Shown here one piece after another: positions 1-5,786 of a DNA stretch of 10,445 nucleotides; position 1 is the stretch's first letter; every line of letters begins with the position of its first letter. The DNA is from JASFQI01 sp050115555. Lineage in GTDB: Bacteria; Desulfobacterota; DSM-4660; Desulfatiglandales; HGW-15. A model generated the notes under the pieces. The model was not told the origin of the DNA, did no database searches, and saw nothing but the letters and a program-made list of their open reading frames with translations. The DNA is taken from contig JASFQI010000162.1 in NCBI GenBank assembly GCA_050115555.1, positions 1-10,445 of the forward strand. Direction: 5' to 3'. The translations under genes were made by a program, and so were the position numbers.

Positions 1-1149
1 ATTGGTTTTGACTGAAGAAGAGAAAGCTACCTTGAAATCGTTCAGCCATTCTAGAAAAGAGCCGTCGGCGCAGGTGGAGCGAGCCAAGATCCTGCTTGCC
101 TACGCAGGAGGAGAATCGATCTCTTCCATTGCCAGAAGATTCGAGACTAATCGCCCAAAGATCGAACGCTGTGTCGATAAGGCTTTGCAATTGGGAGCCC
201 TTACCTCTCTTAGGGACCTCCCACGTTCGGGCAGAAAACAGAAAATTACCCAGGAGGCTCGGGCTTGGCTTGTTGACCTTGCCTGCCAGAAGCCCAAGGA
301 TTTTGGGTATTCCTACGAATTGTGGACGACACGCCTGTTGGCCAAACATGCTAGGGAGCACGGACCGGCTCAAGGACATCCCTGTCTGTCGAAGCTGGTG
401 CGTGGCACTGTATCGAAGATACTTTCTCAAAGAGAGATACGCCCCCATAAGATTCGTTATTATCTGGAACAACGTGACCCGGAATTTGAAGTCAAAATGA
501 AACAGGTGCTTTGCGTGTACAAGGAGGTTCAGCTCTTACGCGAAGCAGATGATGACGCCTCATCCATGATCGCCATTTTATCGTATGGAGAAAAACCGGG
601 AATCCAGGCTCTTCAAGGCAAAGCCCCTGATTTGCCCCCAGTGCCTGGAAAGTATAAGGCCGTCTCACGGGACTACGAATATATCCGCCATGGAACGATT
701 AGCCTGACGGCGGGTATCGATCTGCTTAATGGAAAGGTACACGCCCAAGTGGTTGATCGGCACCGGAGCAGTGAATTTGTGCAGTTCCTAAAGATTGTAC
801 ACCAGAAATATGACCCTGAAGTAAAGATCCGAATCATCTTGGACAACCACTCTGCACATATTTCCAAAGAAACCCGCAGCTATTTGGCAACGGTTCCCAA
901 TCGTTTTGATTTTGTCTTTACCCCTAAGCATGGTTCTTGGTTGAATCTGATTGAAATGTTTTTTTCAAAGATGGCCAAAACAATGCTGCGGGGAATCCGA
1001 GTATCCTCCAAGCAGGAGCTCAAGGATCGCATCATGCAATTTATCGATGAGATCAATGCTGATCCGGTCATTTTCAAATGGAGCTATAAGCTCGACTCAG
1101 TTGCTGTAACATGAAGTAATTGCAATTTTAATTTGGAAACATTATACTA
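1..1149 (+). mobile_element. IS630-family insertion sequence, right-hand portion
   Basis: This stretch holds almost the whole transposase gene plus about 35 bp of AT-rich DNA after its stop codon, ending near the TA at 1148-1149. IS630 elements duplicate a TA dinucleotide on insertion, and methyltransferase-fusion coding sequence resumes immediately after this TA. I therefore place the right boundary there by inference. The left end lies outside the window, so the terminal inverted repeats and the second TA cannot be checked. The element looks AT-richer than the genes to its right, which fits a separate origin. Confidence 0.75.
2..1114 (+). CDS. IS630-family DDE transposase, probably lacking its first few codons; first catalytic Asp replaced by Gly
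   Basis: This enzyme type cuts and pastes its own IS through a DDE active site. The N-terminal third is an HTH region (about residues 35-60, containing ESISSIARRFETN). The catalytic core follows, with EKPGIQAL, the second Asp in ILDNHSAH (D281) and the Glu in HGSWLNLIEMFFSK (E318). The 36 residues between D281 and E318 match IS630 spacing. The family has an Asp in SYDEKPGIQA; here the codon at 587-589 is GGA, giving SYGEKPG (G196). If this is not a sequencing error, the enzyme should be catalytically dead and movable only in trans. The TTG at position 2 is probably not the true start: family members usually have a few residues before the LTEEE motif, which would lie left of the window. Otherwise the frame is intact to the usual C terminus. 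Confidence 0.9.
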   Translation: MVLTEEEKATLKSFSHSRKEPSAQVERAKILLAYAGGESISSIARRFETNRPKIERCVDKALQLGALTSLRDLPRSGRKQKITQEARAWLVDLACQKPKDFGYSYELWTTRLLAKHAREHGPAQGHPCLSKLVRGTVSKILSQREIRPHKIRYYLEQRDPEFEVKMKQVLCVYKEVQLLREADDDASSMIAILSYGEKPGIQALQGKAPDLPPVPGKYKAVSRDYEYIRHGTISLTAGIDLLNGKVHAQVVDRHRSSEFVQFLKIVHQKYDPEVKIRIILDNHSAHISKETRSYLATVPNRFDFVFTPKHGSWLNLIEMFFSKMAKTMLRGIRVSSKQELKDRIMQFIDEINADPVIFKWSYKLDSVAVT

Positions 1150-1150
1150 G

Positions 1151-2653
1151 TTGGGGAAAGGTGGAATTTGGAGAGACGGCCTACAGGAGCCCCTTCTGGT
1201 CTACAAGACGGAAGAGGGTCGGTTCGCAATCATCGACGGTGTCAGGAGACCCAGCGCCGTTCAGGAAATGGGATGGGATCGAGTGGCCTGCATCATTAAG
1301 GAAGAACTTCAGCAGGCGGATGCCGCTCACCTCTCCTACGTCAAAAACGTGGAGCGGACCGGTTTCAACGCCATCGAAATCGCCACCCACCTCAAGACGA
1401 TGATGGACGAATTCGGGTTCAGCAGAAGGGACCTCGAGCTCAAAGGTTACGGATCGGTTGCTCACATCTCCAACACGATCAGGCTGCTTGAGCTTCCAGA
1501 CAAGGTTCAGGCGCAAATCGTCAAGGGTGAATTGTCCGCCGCCCATGGCCTCCAGTTGCTCAGGTTGAACACGCAGAAGGAGCGAGAGCAAATGGCCAAG
1601 CGGATTATCGACAATGAACTTCCGGTTTCAAAAACGGAGTTTCAAATCGAGCAATATCTGCTCAAGGGGCACAAGCAACAGGAAAAAAGGAAGACCACTG
1701 TTCCCGAATCGGAAATTCCCGGCGTCTATATCAAGGACTCTCGAGACATGAGTGAGCTTCCGGACAAATCGGTGGTGCACCTGATCGTCTCGAGCCCCCC
1801 CTACTTTATCGGCAAGGAGTATGAGGTAGGGATGACCTTCGATGAGCACATCGAGATGGTCAAGGGCGTCCTGAAGGAATGCGGCCGGGTTCTGGTGGAT
1901 GGAGGCGTTGTTGCGCTGAACGTCGGTGACATTCACCGCTTCAAAGGCCGAAAAGGCAAGAACAAGGAGCCCGAGTACCACTTCATGGGGAATTTCTATC
2001 AGGCGGAGCTCAAGAAACACCAGATTCGCCTTTCGGACCACATCATCTGGAGGAAGCCTCTGAGGTGGCGTATCAATCAAGGTCTCACATTCGACGAAAA
2101 CACCAATCATTGCTCCTACAGGATTTTCCAGAATTGGGAGCCGGTTTACATCTTTCGCAAGGCTGGGGAAAGGGAAAATGTTGGCGAGGAACTCGAATTG
2201 AGATCGCGGCTCAGTAAAGATCAGTGGATAAATCTTATCCAAGGGGTCTGGGATATCATGCCCGTCAAGAATTTCGAGAGGCACCCCACCCCGTTTCCAG
2301 ACGAGCTTCCTCGGCGGCTTATTCAGATGTTCAGCTACGAAGGCGACACGGTATTGGATCCCTGGCTGGGTAGCGGAACGACCGTCAAGGTCGCCCGCGA
2401 GATGAATCGCGAGGGTATTGGATACGAAAAGGAAGAGAAGTACAAGGAGGTCATCATGTGGAAACTCGGAATGGAAGTGGCAGGGGAAGCGGTCGAAGCC
2501 TTCAGATCTCAGCTGGACGACATCCTAGGGGATACCGCTCAGAAAGAAAGCGTCGCGGAAATGGAAAACGTTCCCTCGGAGGTCGTTTCGGAAAATTCCC
2601 CAGTGCTGGTCGCTGCTTCTGAGGCTTCAGCCTCTGAACTGCCGTCTCTGTAG
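1151..2653 (+). CDS. ParB-N domain/DNA methyltransferase fusion, 5' end removed by the IS630 insertion
   Basis: The N-terminal part resembles ParB/Spo0J. It has the GLQEPLLV strand, the RR signature in DGVRR (residues 29-33) and a KorB-like HTH region to about residue 140. The C-terminal half is a class-beta amino-methyltransferase: the catalytic motif SSPPY (214-218) comes before the SAM-binding motif DPWLGSGTT (403-411), followed by an EKEEKY-type segment. SPPY is commonest in N4-cytosine enzymes, but N6-adenine is possible. Such fusions are frequent as orphan methyltransferases of phages and islands, and no restriction gene is visible. The first roughly 30 residues of the ParB fold are missing. 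An in-frame TAG (1148-1150) at the IS boundary precedes a TTG at 1151 without a Shine-Dalgarno sequence, so translation would have to restart there or at an internal ATG such as 1268. The methyltransferase half is intact and might still work. The tail after about residue 450 is low-complexity and acidic. Confidence 0.85.
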   Translation: MGKGGIWRDGLQEPLLVYKTEEGRFAIIDGVRRPSAVQEMGWDRVACIIKEELQQADAAHLSYVKNVERTGFNAIEIATHLKTMMDEFGFSRRDLELKGYGSVAHISNTIRLLELPDKVQAQIVKGELSAAHGLQLLRLNTQKEREQMAKRIIDNELPVSKTEFQIEQYLLKGHKQQEKRKTTVPESEIPGVYIKDSRDMSELPDKSVVHLIVSSPPYFIGKEYEVGMTFDEHIEMVKGVLKECGRVLVDGGVVALNVGDIHRFKGRKGKNKEPEYHFMGNFYQAELKKHQIRLSDHIIWRKPLRWRINQGLTFDENTNHCSYRIFQNWEPVYIFRKAGERENVGEELELRSRLSKDQWINLIQGVWDIMPVKNFERHPTPFPDELPRRLIQMFSYEGDTVLDPWLGSGTTVKVAREMNREGIGYEKEEKYKEVIMWKLGMEVAGEAVEAFRSQLDDILGDTAQKESVAEMENVPSEVVSENSPVLVAASEASASELPSL

Positions 2654-2689
2654 TTTCATGAGCGTCTTGCCAGCAGGAGGAGCTTCGCC

Positions 2690-2869
2690 ATGAAACGGAT
2701 GCCCGACATCAAAGACCTGTCGGAAAGGATTGGGCTCAAGCCCCAGACCATAAGGAACAAACTGAACTGCGGGACGCTCCCGATTAAAACGAAAAGGATT
2801 GGTCGGAAGCTCCTCTGGGACATCCAGGACGTGGATCGGTTTCTTGATGGCTTGGAGACCGTCAACTAA
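2690..2869 (+). CDS. Excisionase-like/MerR-type HTH DNA-binding protein, 59 aa
   Basis: The start is set by ATG at 2690 behind a perfect AGGAGG (2675-2680) with a 9-nt spacer, 36 nt after the methyltransferase stop. The protein reads as one small winged helix: DIKDLSERIGLKPQTIRNK as the helix-turn-helix, then a short wing rich in Lys and Arg (KTKRIGRKLLW), then a closing helix DVDRFLDGLE. This layout is shared by phage and plasmid excisionases and AlpA-like regulators. Its place directly before an integrase suggests a recombination directionality factor (Xis) or a regulator of int. The fold is read from the sequence pattern; the Xis role is inferred from context. Confidence 0.75.
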   Translation: MKRMPDIKDLSERIGLKPQTIRNKLNCGTLPIKTKRIGRKLLWDIQDVDRFLDGLETVN

Positions 2870-2893
2870 CAGCTAATCCAAAACCCTAAGCAA

Positions 2894-2955
2894 GGACGGC
2901 GAACCTGGGCCAGCGCATTCATTTGCGCCGCCCGGGGTCGCCGTCCTTTTTTTTT
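2894..2955 (+). terminator. Strong intrinsic terminator or attenuator between xis-like gene and integrase
   Basis: Arms 2894-2910 and 2930-2946 form a 17-bp stem with one A-G mismatch and one G-T wobble. The apical part holds a second small stem (GCGCA/TGCGC). Nine T residues follow at 2947-2955. It acts in the + direction only, because there is no T-run on the other side. It ends 22 nt before the integrase ATG, and the integrase Shine-Dalgarno begins 9 nt after the T-run. Confidence 0.9.
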
Positions 2956-2977
2956 GCCCGGTTCAAAGGAGGAAACC

Positions 2978-4096
2978 ATGGCTGTCTATCAGAAGTACAA
3001 GGACAAGAACGGCAATCCCAAAGGCCCTTGGTTCGTGAAGTATCCCTACAGGAAGAACAAGGGCACGGGAAAAATCGAATACAAAATCGAGAAGGCGGGA
3101 AACTCCAAGAAGCTCGCCCAGCGCATCTATAACAAGAAATACGAGGAGTATAAGCAGAGGGAGCATCTGGATTGGGAGGAAGAGACCCACTGGACCGTGA
3201 ACGAATTGGTTGACTGGTACCTCGCGCTTCCCACAGTCAAGGGCCGGGTGTATTACAAAGACATCGTTCGCTACTGCCAGAAGTGGAAGGACTTCCTTGG
3301 AAACCTCTTGGTCGAAGACGTCAAGCCGAGCATGATTGAAGAGTACTGCCAGATGCGGCTTTCTCAGACATCCTATCGAGGGCAGCACGCCAGCTCCCAA
3401 AATGTGACGCCGGCGAGCGTGAACAAGGAAGTGGCAACCCTGAAACGGATCTTCAACCTGGCCATCAGGGAGGACCTTGCGACCAAGAACCCCTGCTGGA
3501 AGGTGGAGAAGCTTCCTGAGAACAATGAGCGGAAGCGGATCCTTTCGCAGGCCGAGTTCGACGGTCTGATTCGAAATCTTCCGATGCACGCCAGGCGCAT
3601 TGTGATCGTGGGCTACTATACCGGCATGCGCTCAGGGGAAATTCTGGGGCTGACGTGGGACAAGGTCAATCTTGAGAAGGGGTATATCGAGCTGGAAGCC
3701 GAGGACACAAAAACGAAAAAGCCACGGAGGATCTATCTCCACGAGAAAGCTTTCGAAGTACTACGTAGGCTCAACAAAGTCCGCGTGGCCAATGAGCCAC
3801 ACGTCTTCCTCTTCAAAGGACATCCTATCAAGAGCATCAAGACGGCTCTCAACCGTGCCTGTGGGAAGGCCGGGATCAACGACTTCCGGTTTCATGACCT
3901 GCGACACACCTTCAACACCATGATGAGAAAGGCAGGAGTTCCCAAGAGCGTGATCATGCATCTGACCGGGCACAAGACCAGCGTGATGTTCGAACGCTAC
4001 AACAAGGTCGATGAGAACGACGCTCGTGAAGCCCTTCAGAAGATGGAATCCTTCCTCAACGCTGGAAAGAGCGAAAATTCCAGCCCCGCCGAATGA
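2978..4096 (+). CDS. int: Tyrosine recombinase/phage-type integrase
   Basis: This 372-residue site-specific recombinase integrates or excises an element at an att site, here most likely the tRNA-Arg fragment about 95 bp downstream. The start is ATG 2978, behind AAAGGAGG (2965-2972) with a 5-nt spacer. Residues 1-60 resemble an arm-binding domain, about 70-175 the SAM-like core-binding domain, and about 190-360 the catalytic domain. All active-site residues are present: R218 (TGMRSGE), probable K245 (DTKTKKPR), H306 and R309 (HDLRH), H332 (LTGHKT) and the nucleophile Y341 (MFERYN). Length and motif spacing are normal, so the enzyme should be active. An intrinsic terminator sits directly upstream with no room for a promoter between. 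Expression therefore probably depends on read-through from the xis-like gene or on a promoter inside it. Confidence 0.95.
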   Translation: MAVYQKYKDKNGNPKGPWFVKYPYRKNKGTGKIEYKIEKAGNSKKLAQRIYNKKYEEYKQREHLDWEEETHWTVNELVDWYLALPTVKGRVYYKDIVRYCQKWKDFLGNLLVEDVKPSMIEEYCQMRLSQTSYRGQHASSQNVTPASVNKEVATLKRIFNLAIREDLATKNPCWKVEKLPENNERKRILSQAEFDGLIRNLPMHARRIVIVGYYTGMRSGEILGLTWDKVNLEKGYIELEAEDTKTKKPRRIYLHEKAFEVLRRLNKVRVANEPHVFLFKGHPIKSIKTALNRACGKAGINDFRFHDLRHTFNTMMRKAGVPKSVIMHLTGHKTSVMFERYNKVDENDAREALQKMESFLNAGKSENSSPAE

Positions 4097-4140
4097 GTTT
4101 TCCGAGTTCTCCCATAGTGCTCCCATCGTCCATACTCCAA

Positions 4141-4175
4141 AACAGGGGGAAAGCCGTTTGGCTTATCCCCCTGTT
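4141..4175. terminator. Hairpin between integrase and tRNA fragment
   Basis: AACAGGGGGAAAGCC (4141-4155) pairs with GGCTTATCCCCCTGTT (4160-4175) around a GTTT loop, with a single bulged T. Read on the minus strand the stem is followed by a short T-run, so it could end transcription coming from the tRNA direction. On the + strand the downstream T-run is poor. A bidirectional role downstream of int is plausible. Confidence 0.6.
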
Positions 4176-4189
4176 ATTCCTATCTAAAG

Positions 4190-4234
4190 TGGCGCGCCCA
4201 GCAGGATTCGAACCTGCGACCTACGGATTCGTAG
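4190..4234 (-). other. Attachment-site core: 3' fragment of a tRNA-Arg(ACG) gene
   Basis: On the minus strand this reads as the 3' part of a tRNA. It has anticodon loop CTACGAA (anticodon ACG), 3' anticodon-stem strand TCCGT, variable loop AGGTC, T-arm GCAGG-TTCGAAT-CCTGC, acceptor strand TGGGCGC, discriminator G and encoded CCA. The anticodon stem partner ACGGA is absent: the bases beyond 4234 give TCACA, and no D-arm or 5' acceptor strand follows. It cannot form a tRNA. Integrases of this type commonly use the anticodon loop to the 3' end as their att core, and the integrase gene lies just beyond the CCA end. The fragment is seen directly; the att role is inferred. Confidence 0.88.
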
Positions 4235-4324
4235 TGTGAATGATTTCAATAAGTTAATATAACAGGATGCATCAAGAGACAACAGCAGCAAACGTTTCAA
4301 GGGGGACATTTGTTTATTGCTTAA

Positions 4325-4353
4325 TCGACGTTTACCGTGCTTCATTTTATTAT
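4325..4353 (+). promoter_or_regulatory. Candidate sigma70-type promoter for the 280-aa gene
   Basis: A -35-like TCGACG (4325-4330) and a -10-like TATTAT (4348-4353) are separated by 17 bp. The surrounding stretch is AT-rich just before the GC-rich leader. The -35 matches the consensus at only four of six positions, so this is a weak prediction. Confidence 0.3.
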
Positions 4354-4370
4354 GGAGACAAAATGGCGAC

Positions 4371-4458
4371 AGGGGGGATAGGGTCGGCCACCCGACAAGC
4401 CGGCATCCTGGGCCGGTTTCCCCCTACTTCCCCTCCAGGCCCCGTCACCAGGAGACGG
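4371..4458 (+). promoter_or_regulatory. Potentially structured leader with Shine-Dalgarno in a hairpin loop
   Basis: AGGGGG (4371-4376) can pair with CCCCCT (4420-4425). This would enclose hairpin GTCGG/CCGAC (4383-4387 with 4392-4396) and directly abutting hairpin AAGCCGG/CCGGTTT (4397-4403 with 4413-4419, one G-T pair), making a compact three-way junction. A further hairpin, CCGTC/GACGG (4442-4446 with 4454-4458), puts most of the Shine-Dalgarno AGGAG in its loop just before ATG 4462. The pairing is seen by eye only. GC-rich DNA pairs easily, and the stretch could instead be coding if ATG 4363 is used. Confidence 0.35.
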
Positions 4459-4461
4459 ACT

Positions 4462-5304
4462 ATGCCAAAAAAAAAGAACTCTATCACCGGAAGCCGCAAG
4501 CAAGCCGAGGCCCCGATTTCCTGTGACCTGGAGATCCCCATCGAGGAACCGGGGGAAGGGTCTTTCCCGAATGCCCACAAACCCCACCCTAAGCTGCAGC
4601 TCAAGATCCGGGCAACTCCGGAAAACTGGCGCAGCCTCTACAGTGAATTGCAGGGCGATCCCGTCACGTTCGGAAATAGACTCCTGCTATCTTTAAAGGA
4701 TTTTTACGAGGGGCATATAGCTCCCCTTGATCCTGGTCCCCCATCTCCTCGAGCAACGCACACCGAAGCGGAAAGGGCCTTCATGGAGAAGTCCCGCCAA
4801 TACGTAGCCGCGTGCATCGCAATCTTCGAGTTTTGGGAGAAAAGTGACAATCCACGGCCACATCATTTGAGCAATCTGATTGAACGCCTGCCAAATAAAA
4901 ATGCCCTTCGTGACGGGAGAACCGCAGCAAAAAAGTACATTCCCAATAAGATAGCGCGCGCTTTTTGGACACAACAACTTTGTGAGGAGGCAATAAACCT
5001 CTCTCTCGTTATCCCACCCAATGATAAAGCCTTTAGATCAACTTATATAGACGATAATCCATATATGAAAGCAGCAAAGGATATTGTTGAACGTCTTAAA
5101 AACCCTGATAAGCGCCGAAAGACCGCCATGGAAGATCTCAAAATCCCCCCCGAAAAAGTAGAATCTTGGGCAATCGTTGATTGCGATATCGATGATCCCA
5201 ACGACGCCCGTCTTTTTTCCTCGGATGATGACGACCTGCCTGTGGAAGACCTCACCATTGATATGCTCGCCCAGATCCTCGCCAGGGACCCTGGCCTAGC
5301 ATAA
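4462..5304 (+). CDS. Hypothetical protein with acidic C terminus, 280 aa
   Basis: I do not recognise a family. The N terminus is basic (MPKKKNS, then SRKQ) and may be disordered. Residues about 45-200 look like a mixed helical globular region, including ENWRSLYSELQGDP and NRLLLSLKDFYEGH. The last 45 residues are strongly acidic (DCDIDDPNDARLF, then a run of Asp) and end in a predicted amphipathic helix. There is no signal peptide or membrane segment. ATG 4462 is chosen for its AGGAG (4450-4454) with a 7-nt spacer. ATG 4363, with GGAG five bases upstream, is a fair alternative that would add 33 Gly/Pro-rich residues. It stands alone between the att fragment and the AlpA-led operon, first in line on that side of att. 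The acidic tail might suggest a DNA-mimic or a protein-binding partner, but no function is assigned. Confidence 0.75.
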   Translation: MPKKKNSITGSRKQAEAPISCDLEIPIEEPGEGSFPNAHKPHPKLQLKIRATPENWRSLYSELQGDPVTFGNRLLLSLKDFYEGHIAPLDPGPPSPRATHTEAERAFMEKSRQYVAACIAIFEFWEKSDNPRPHHLSNLIERLPNKNALRDGRTAAKKYIPNKIARAFWTQQLCEEAINLSLVIPPNDKAFRSTYIDDNPYMKAAKDIVERLKNPDKRRKTAMEDLKIPPEKVESWAIVDCDIDDPNDARLFSSDDDDLPVEDLTIDMLAQILARDPGLA

Positions 5305-5377
5305 TTCAAGCCTGCCCCCCTCCTACCTATTTACAATTCTGAAAAAGTAAAAATGCAACTTAAGGATTGTAACTAAC

Positions 5378-5389
5378 TGAATTAATTCA
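5378..5389. promoter_or_regulatory. Perfect 12-bp palindrome, candidate operator
   Basis: TGAATTAATTCA is an exact dyad whose edge lies 10 bp upstream of the -35 box of the candidate promoter for the AlpA-led operon. Such a site could bind a dimeric regulator. It is AT-rich, so chance occurrence is possible, and only one copy is visible. Confidence 0.35.
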
Positions 5390-5399
5390 TCTTTTTGTC

Positions 5400-5429
5400 T
5401 TGACGCGTGCTTCTTTGCAAGAATACCCT
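5400..5429 (+). promoter_or_regulatory. Probable promoter of the AlpA-primase operon
   Basis: TTGACG (5400-5405) matches the -35 consensus at five of six positions. With an 18-bp spacer it is followed by TACCCT (5424-5429), a weak -10. It sits about 40 bp before the first gene of the operon, in the only sizeable gap on this side, with no other gene start in between. A weak -10 suits a promoter that needs an activator. Confidence 0.5.
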
Positions 5430-5469
5430 ATTGCACAGATGTTCACCTTATTCCACAGGGGGTTTTTCT

Positions 5470-5664
5470 ATGCACGACATGCACGCGAAAGAAGAGGAGT
5501 CCTTGATCAGCATTGGAGAAGCTGCGGCGTTTCTCAGCGTCCCGCGATCTTGGCTGTACAGCCGTACCAGGACGCACGCGATTCCCTTCATCAAGCTCGG
5601 GCGATACGTCCGGTTCCGAAAGAGTGACCTGCTCACTTGGGCGCAGGAGCAACAGGGGCGGTGA
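5470..5664 (+). CDS. AlpA/excisionase-family HTH regulator, 64 aa
   Basis: A helix-turn-helix of the HTH_17 (MerR-like, AlpA/Xis) type fills the protein: SIGEAAAFLSVPRSWLYS, wing IPFIKLGRYVRFRKSDL, and last helix LLTWAQEQQ. These small proteins bind DNA as activators of integrase or satellite genes, or as excisionases. The start at ATG 5470 is preceded by AGGGGG (5457-5462) with a 7-nt spacer. It opens the replication operon and its stop TGA overlaps the next start (TGATG). Its position upstream of a primase gene resembles the AlpA-primase order of phage satellites and islands. That likeness concerns layout and is not proof of type. Confidence 0.85.
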   Translation: MHDMHAKEEESLISIGEAAAFLSVPRSWLYSRTRTHAIPFIKLGRYVRFRKSDLLTWAQEQQGR

Positions 5665-5786
5665 TGTTGAGAAATATTGAAAGATGGGCGCTGCCCTGGC
5701 TGATCGAATTCATGGTGAGCTTGCCATGGACTTTGAAGCGGAGCCTGATTGTGGATCGTCTATTGGGATACCTGGAGAAAAAATGA
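5664..5786 (+). CDS. Small translationally coupled ORF, 40 aa, function unknown
   Basis: This short frame fills the gap between the AlpA-type gene and the primase exactly. Its ATG (5664-5666) overlaps the upstream stop as TGATG, and its TGA (5784-5786) overlaps the primase ATG as ATGA. AGGGG (5654-5658) lies 5 nt before the start. The product is Trp/Leu-rich and basic at both ends (begins MLRNIERWALPWLIEFM, ends GYLEKK) and may form one or two amphipathic helices. It may be a functional micro-protein, or a coupling ORF that feeds ribosomes to the primase start. It resembles no family I know. Confidence 0.55.
   Translation: MLRNIERWALPWLIEFMVSLPWTLKRSLIVDRLLGYLEKK

Noticed and set aside
1628..2284. 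218-residue open frame on the minus strand
   Set aside because: It is fully antisense to the methyltransferase fusion, whose motifs are clear. The minus-strand translation shows no recognisable domain and there is no credible ribosome binding site.
2954..2977. TTG at 2954 as integrase start
   Set aside because: It lies inside the terminator T-run. ATG 2978 has an ideal Shine-Dalgarno.
2963..3589. 208-residue open frame on the minus strand
   Set aside because: It is antisense to the intact integrase and lacks any domain pattern. It is a by-product of codon bias.
4190..4270. A complete, functional tRNA-Arg
   Set aside because: Only the part from the anticodon loop to CCA is present. No anticodon-stem partner, D-arm or 5' acceptor strand follows.
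4267..4461. ATG 4267 as the start of the 280-residue protein
   Set aside because: It has no ribosome binding site, and the added residues look like translated leader, including the candidate promoter. ATG 4462 is better supported, with 4363 left as an alternative.
5684..5782. Longer primase starting at 5684 or 5726
   Set aside because: These starts have poor ribosome binding sites. The interlocked 40-aa ORF and the GGAG before ATG 5783 favour the shorter form.
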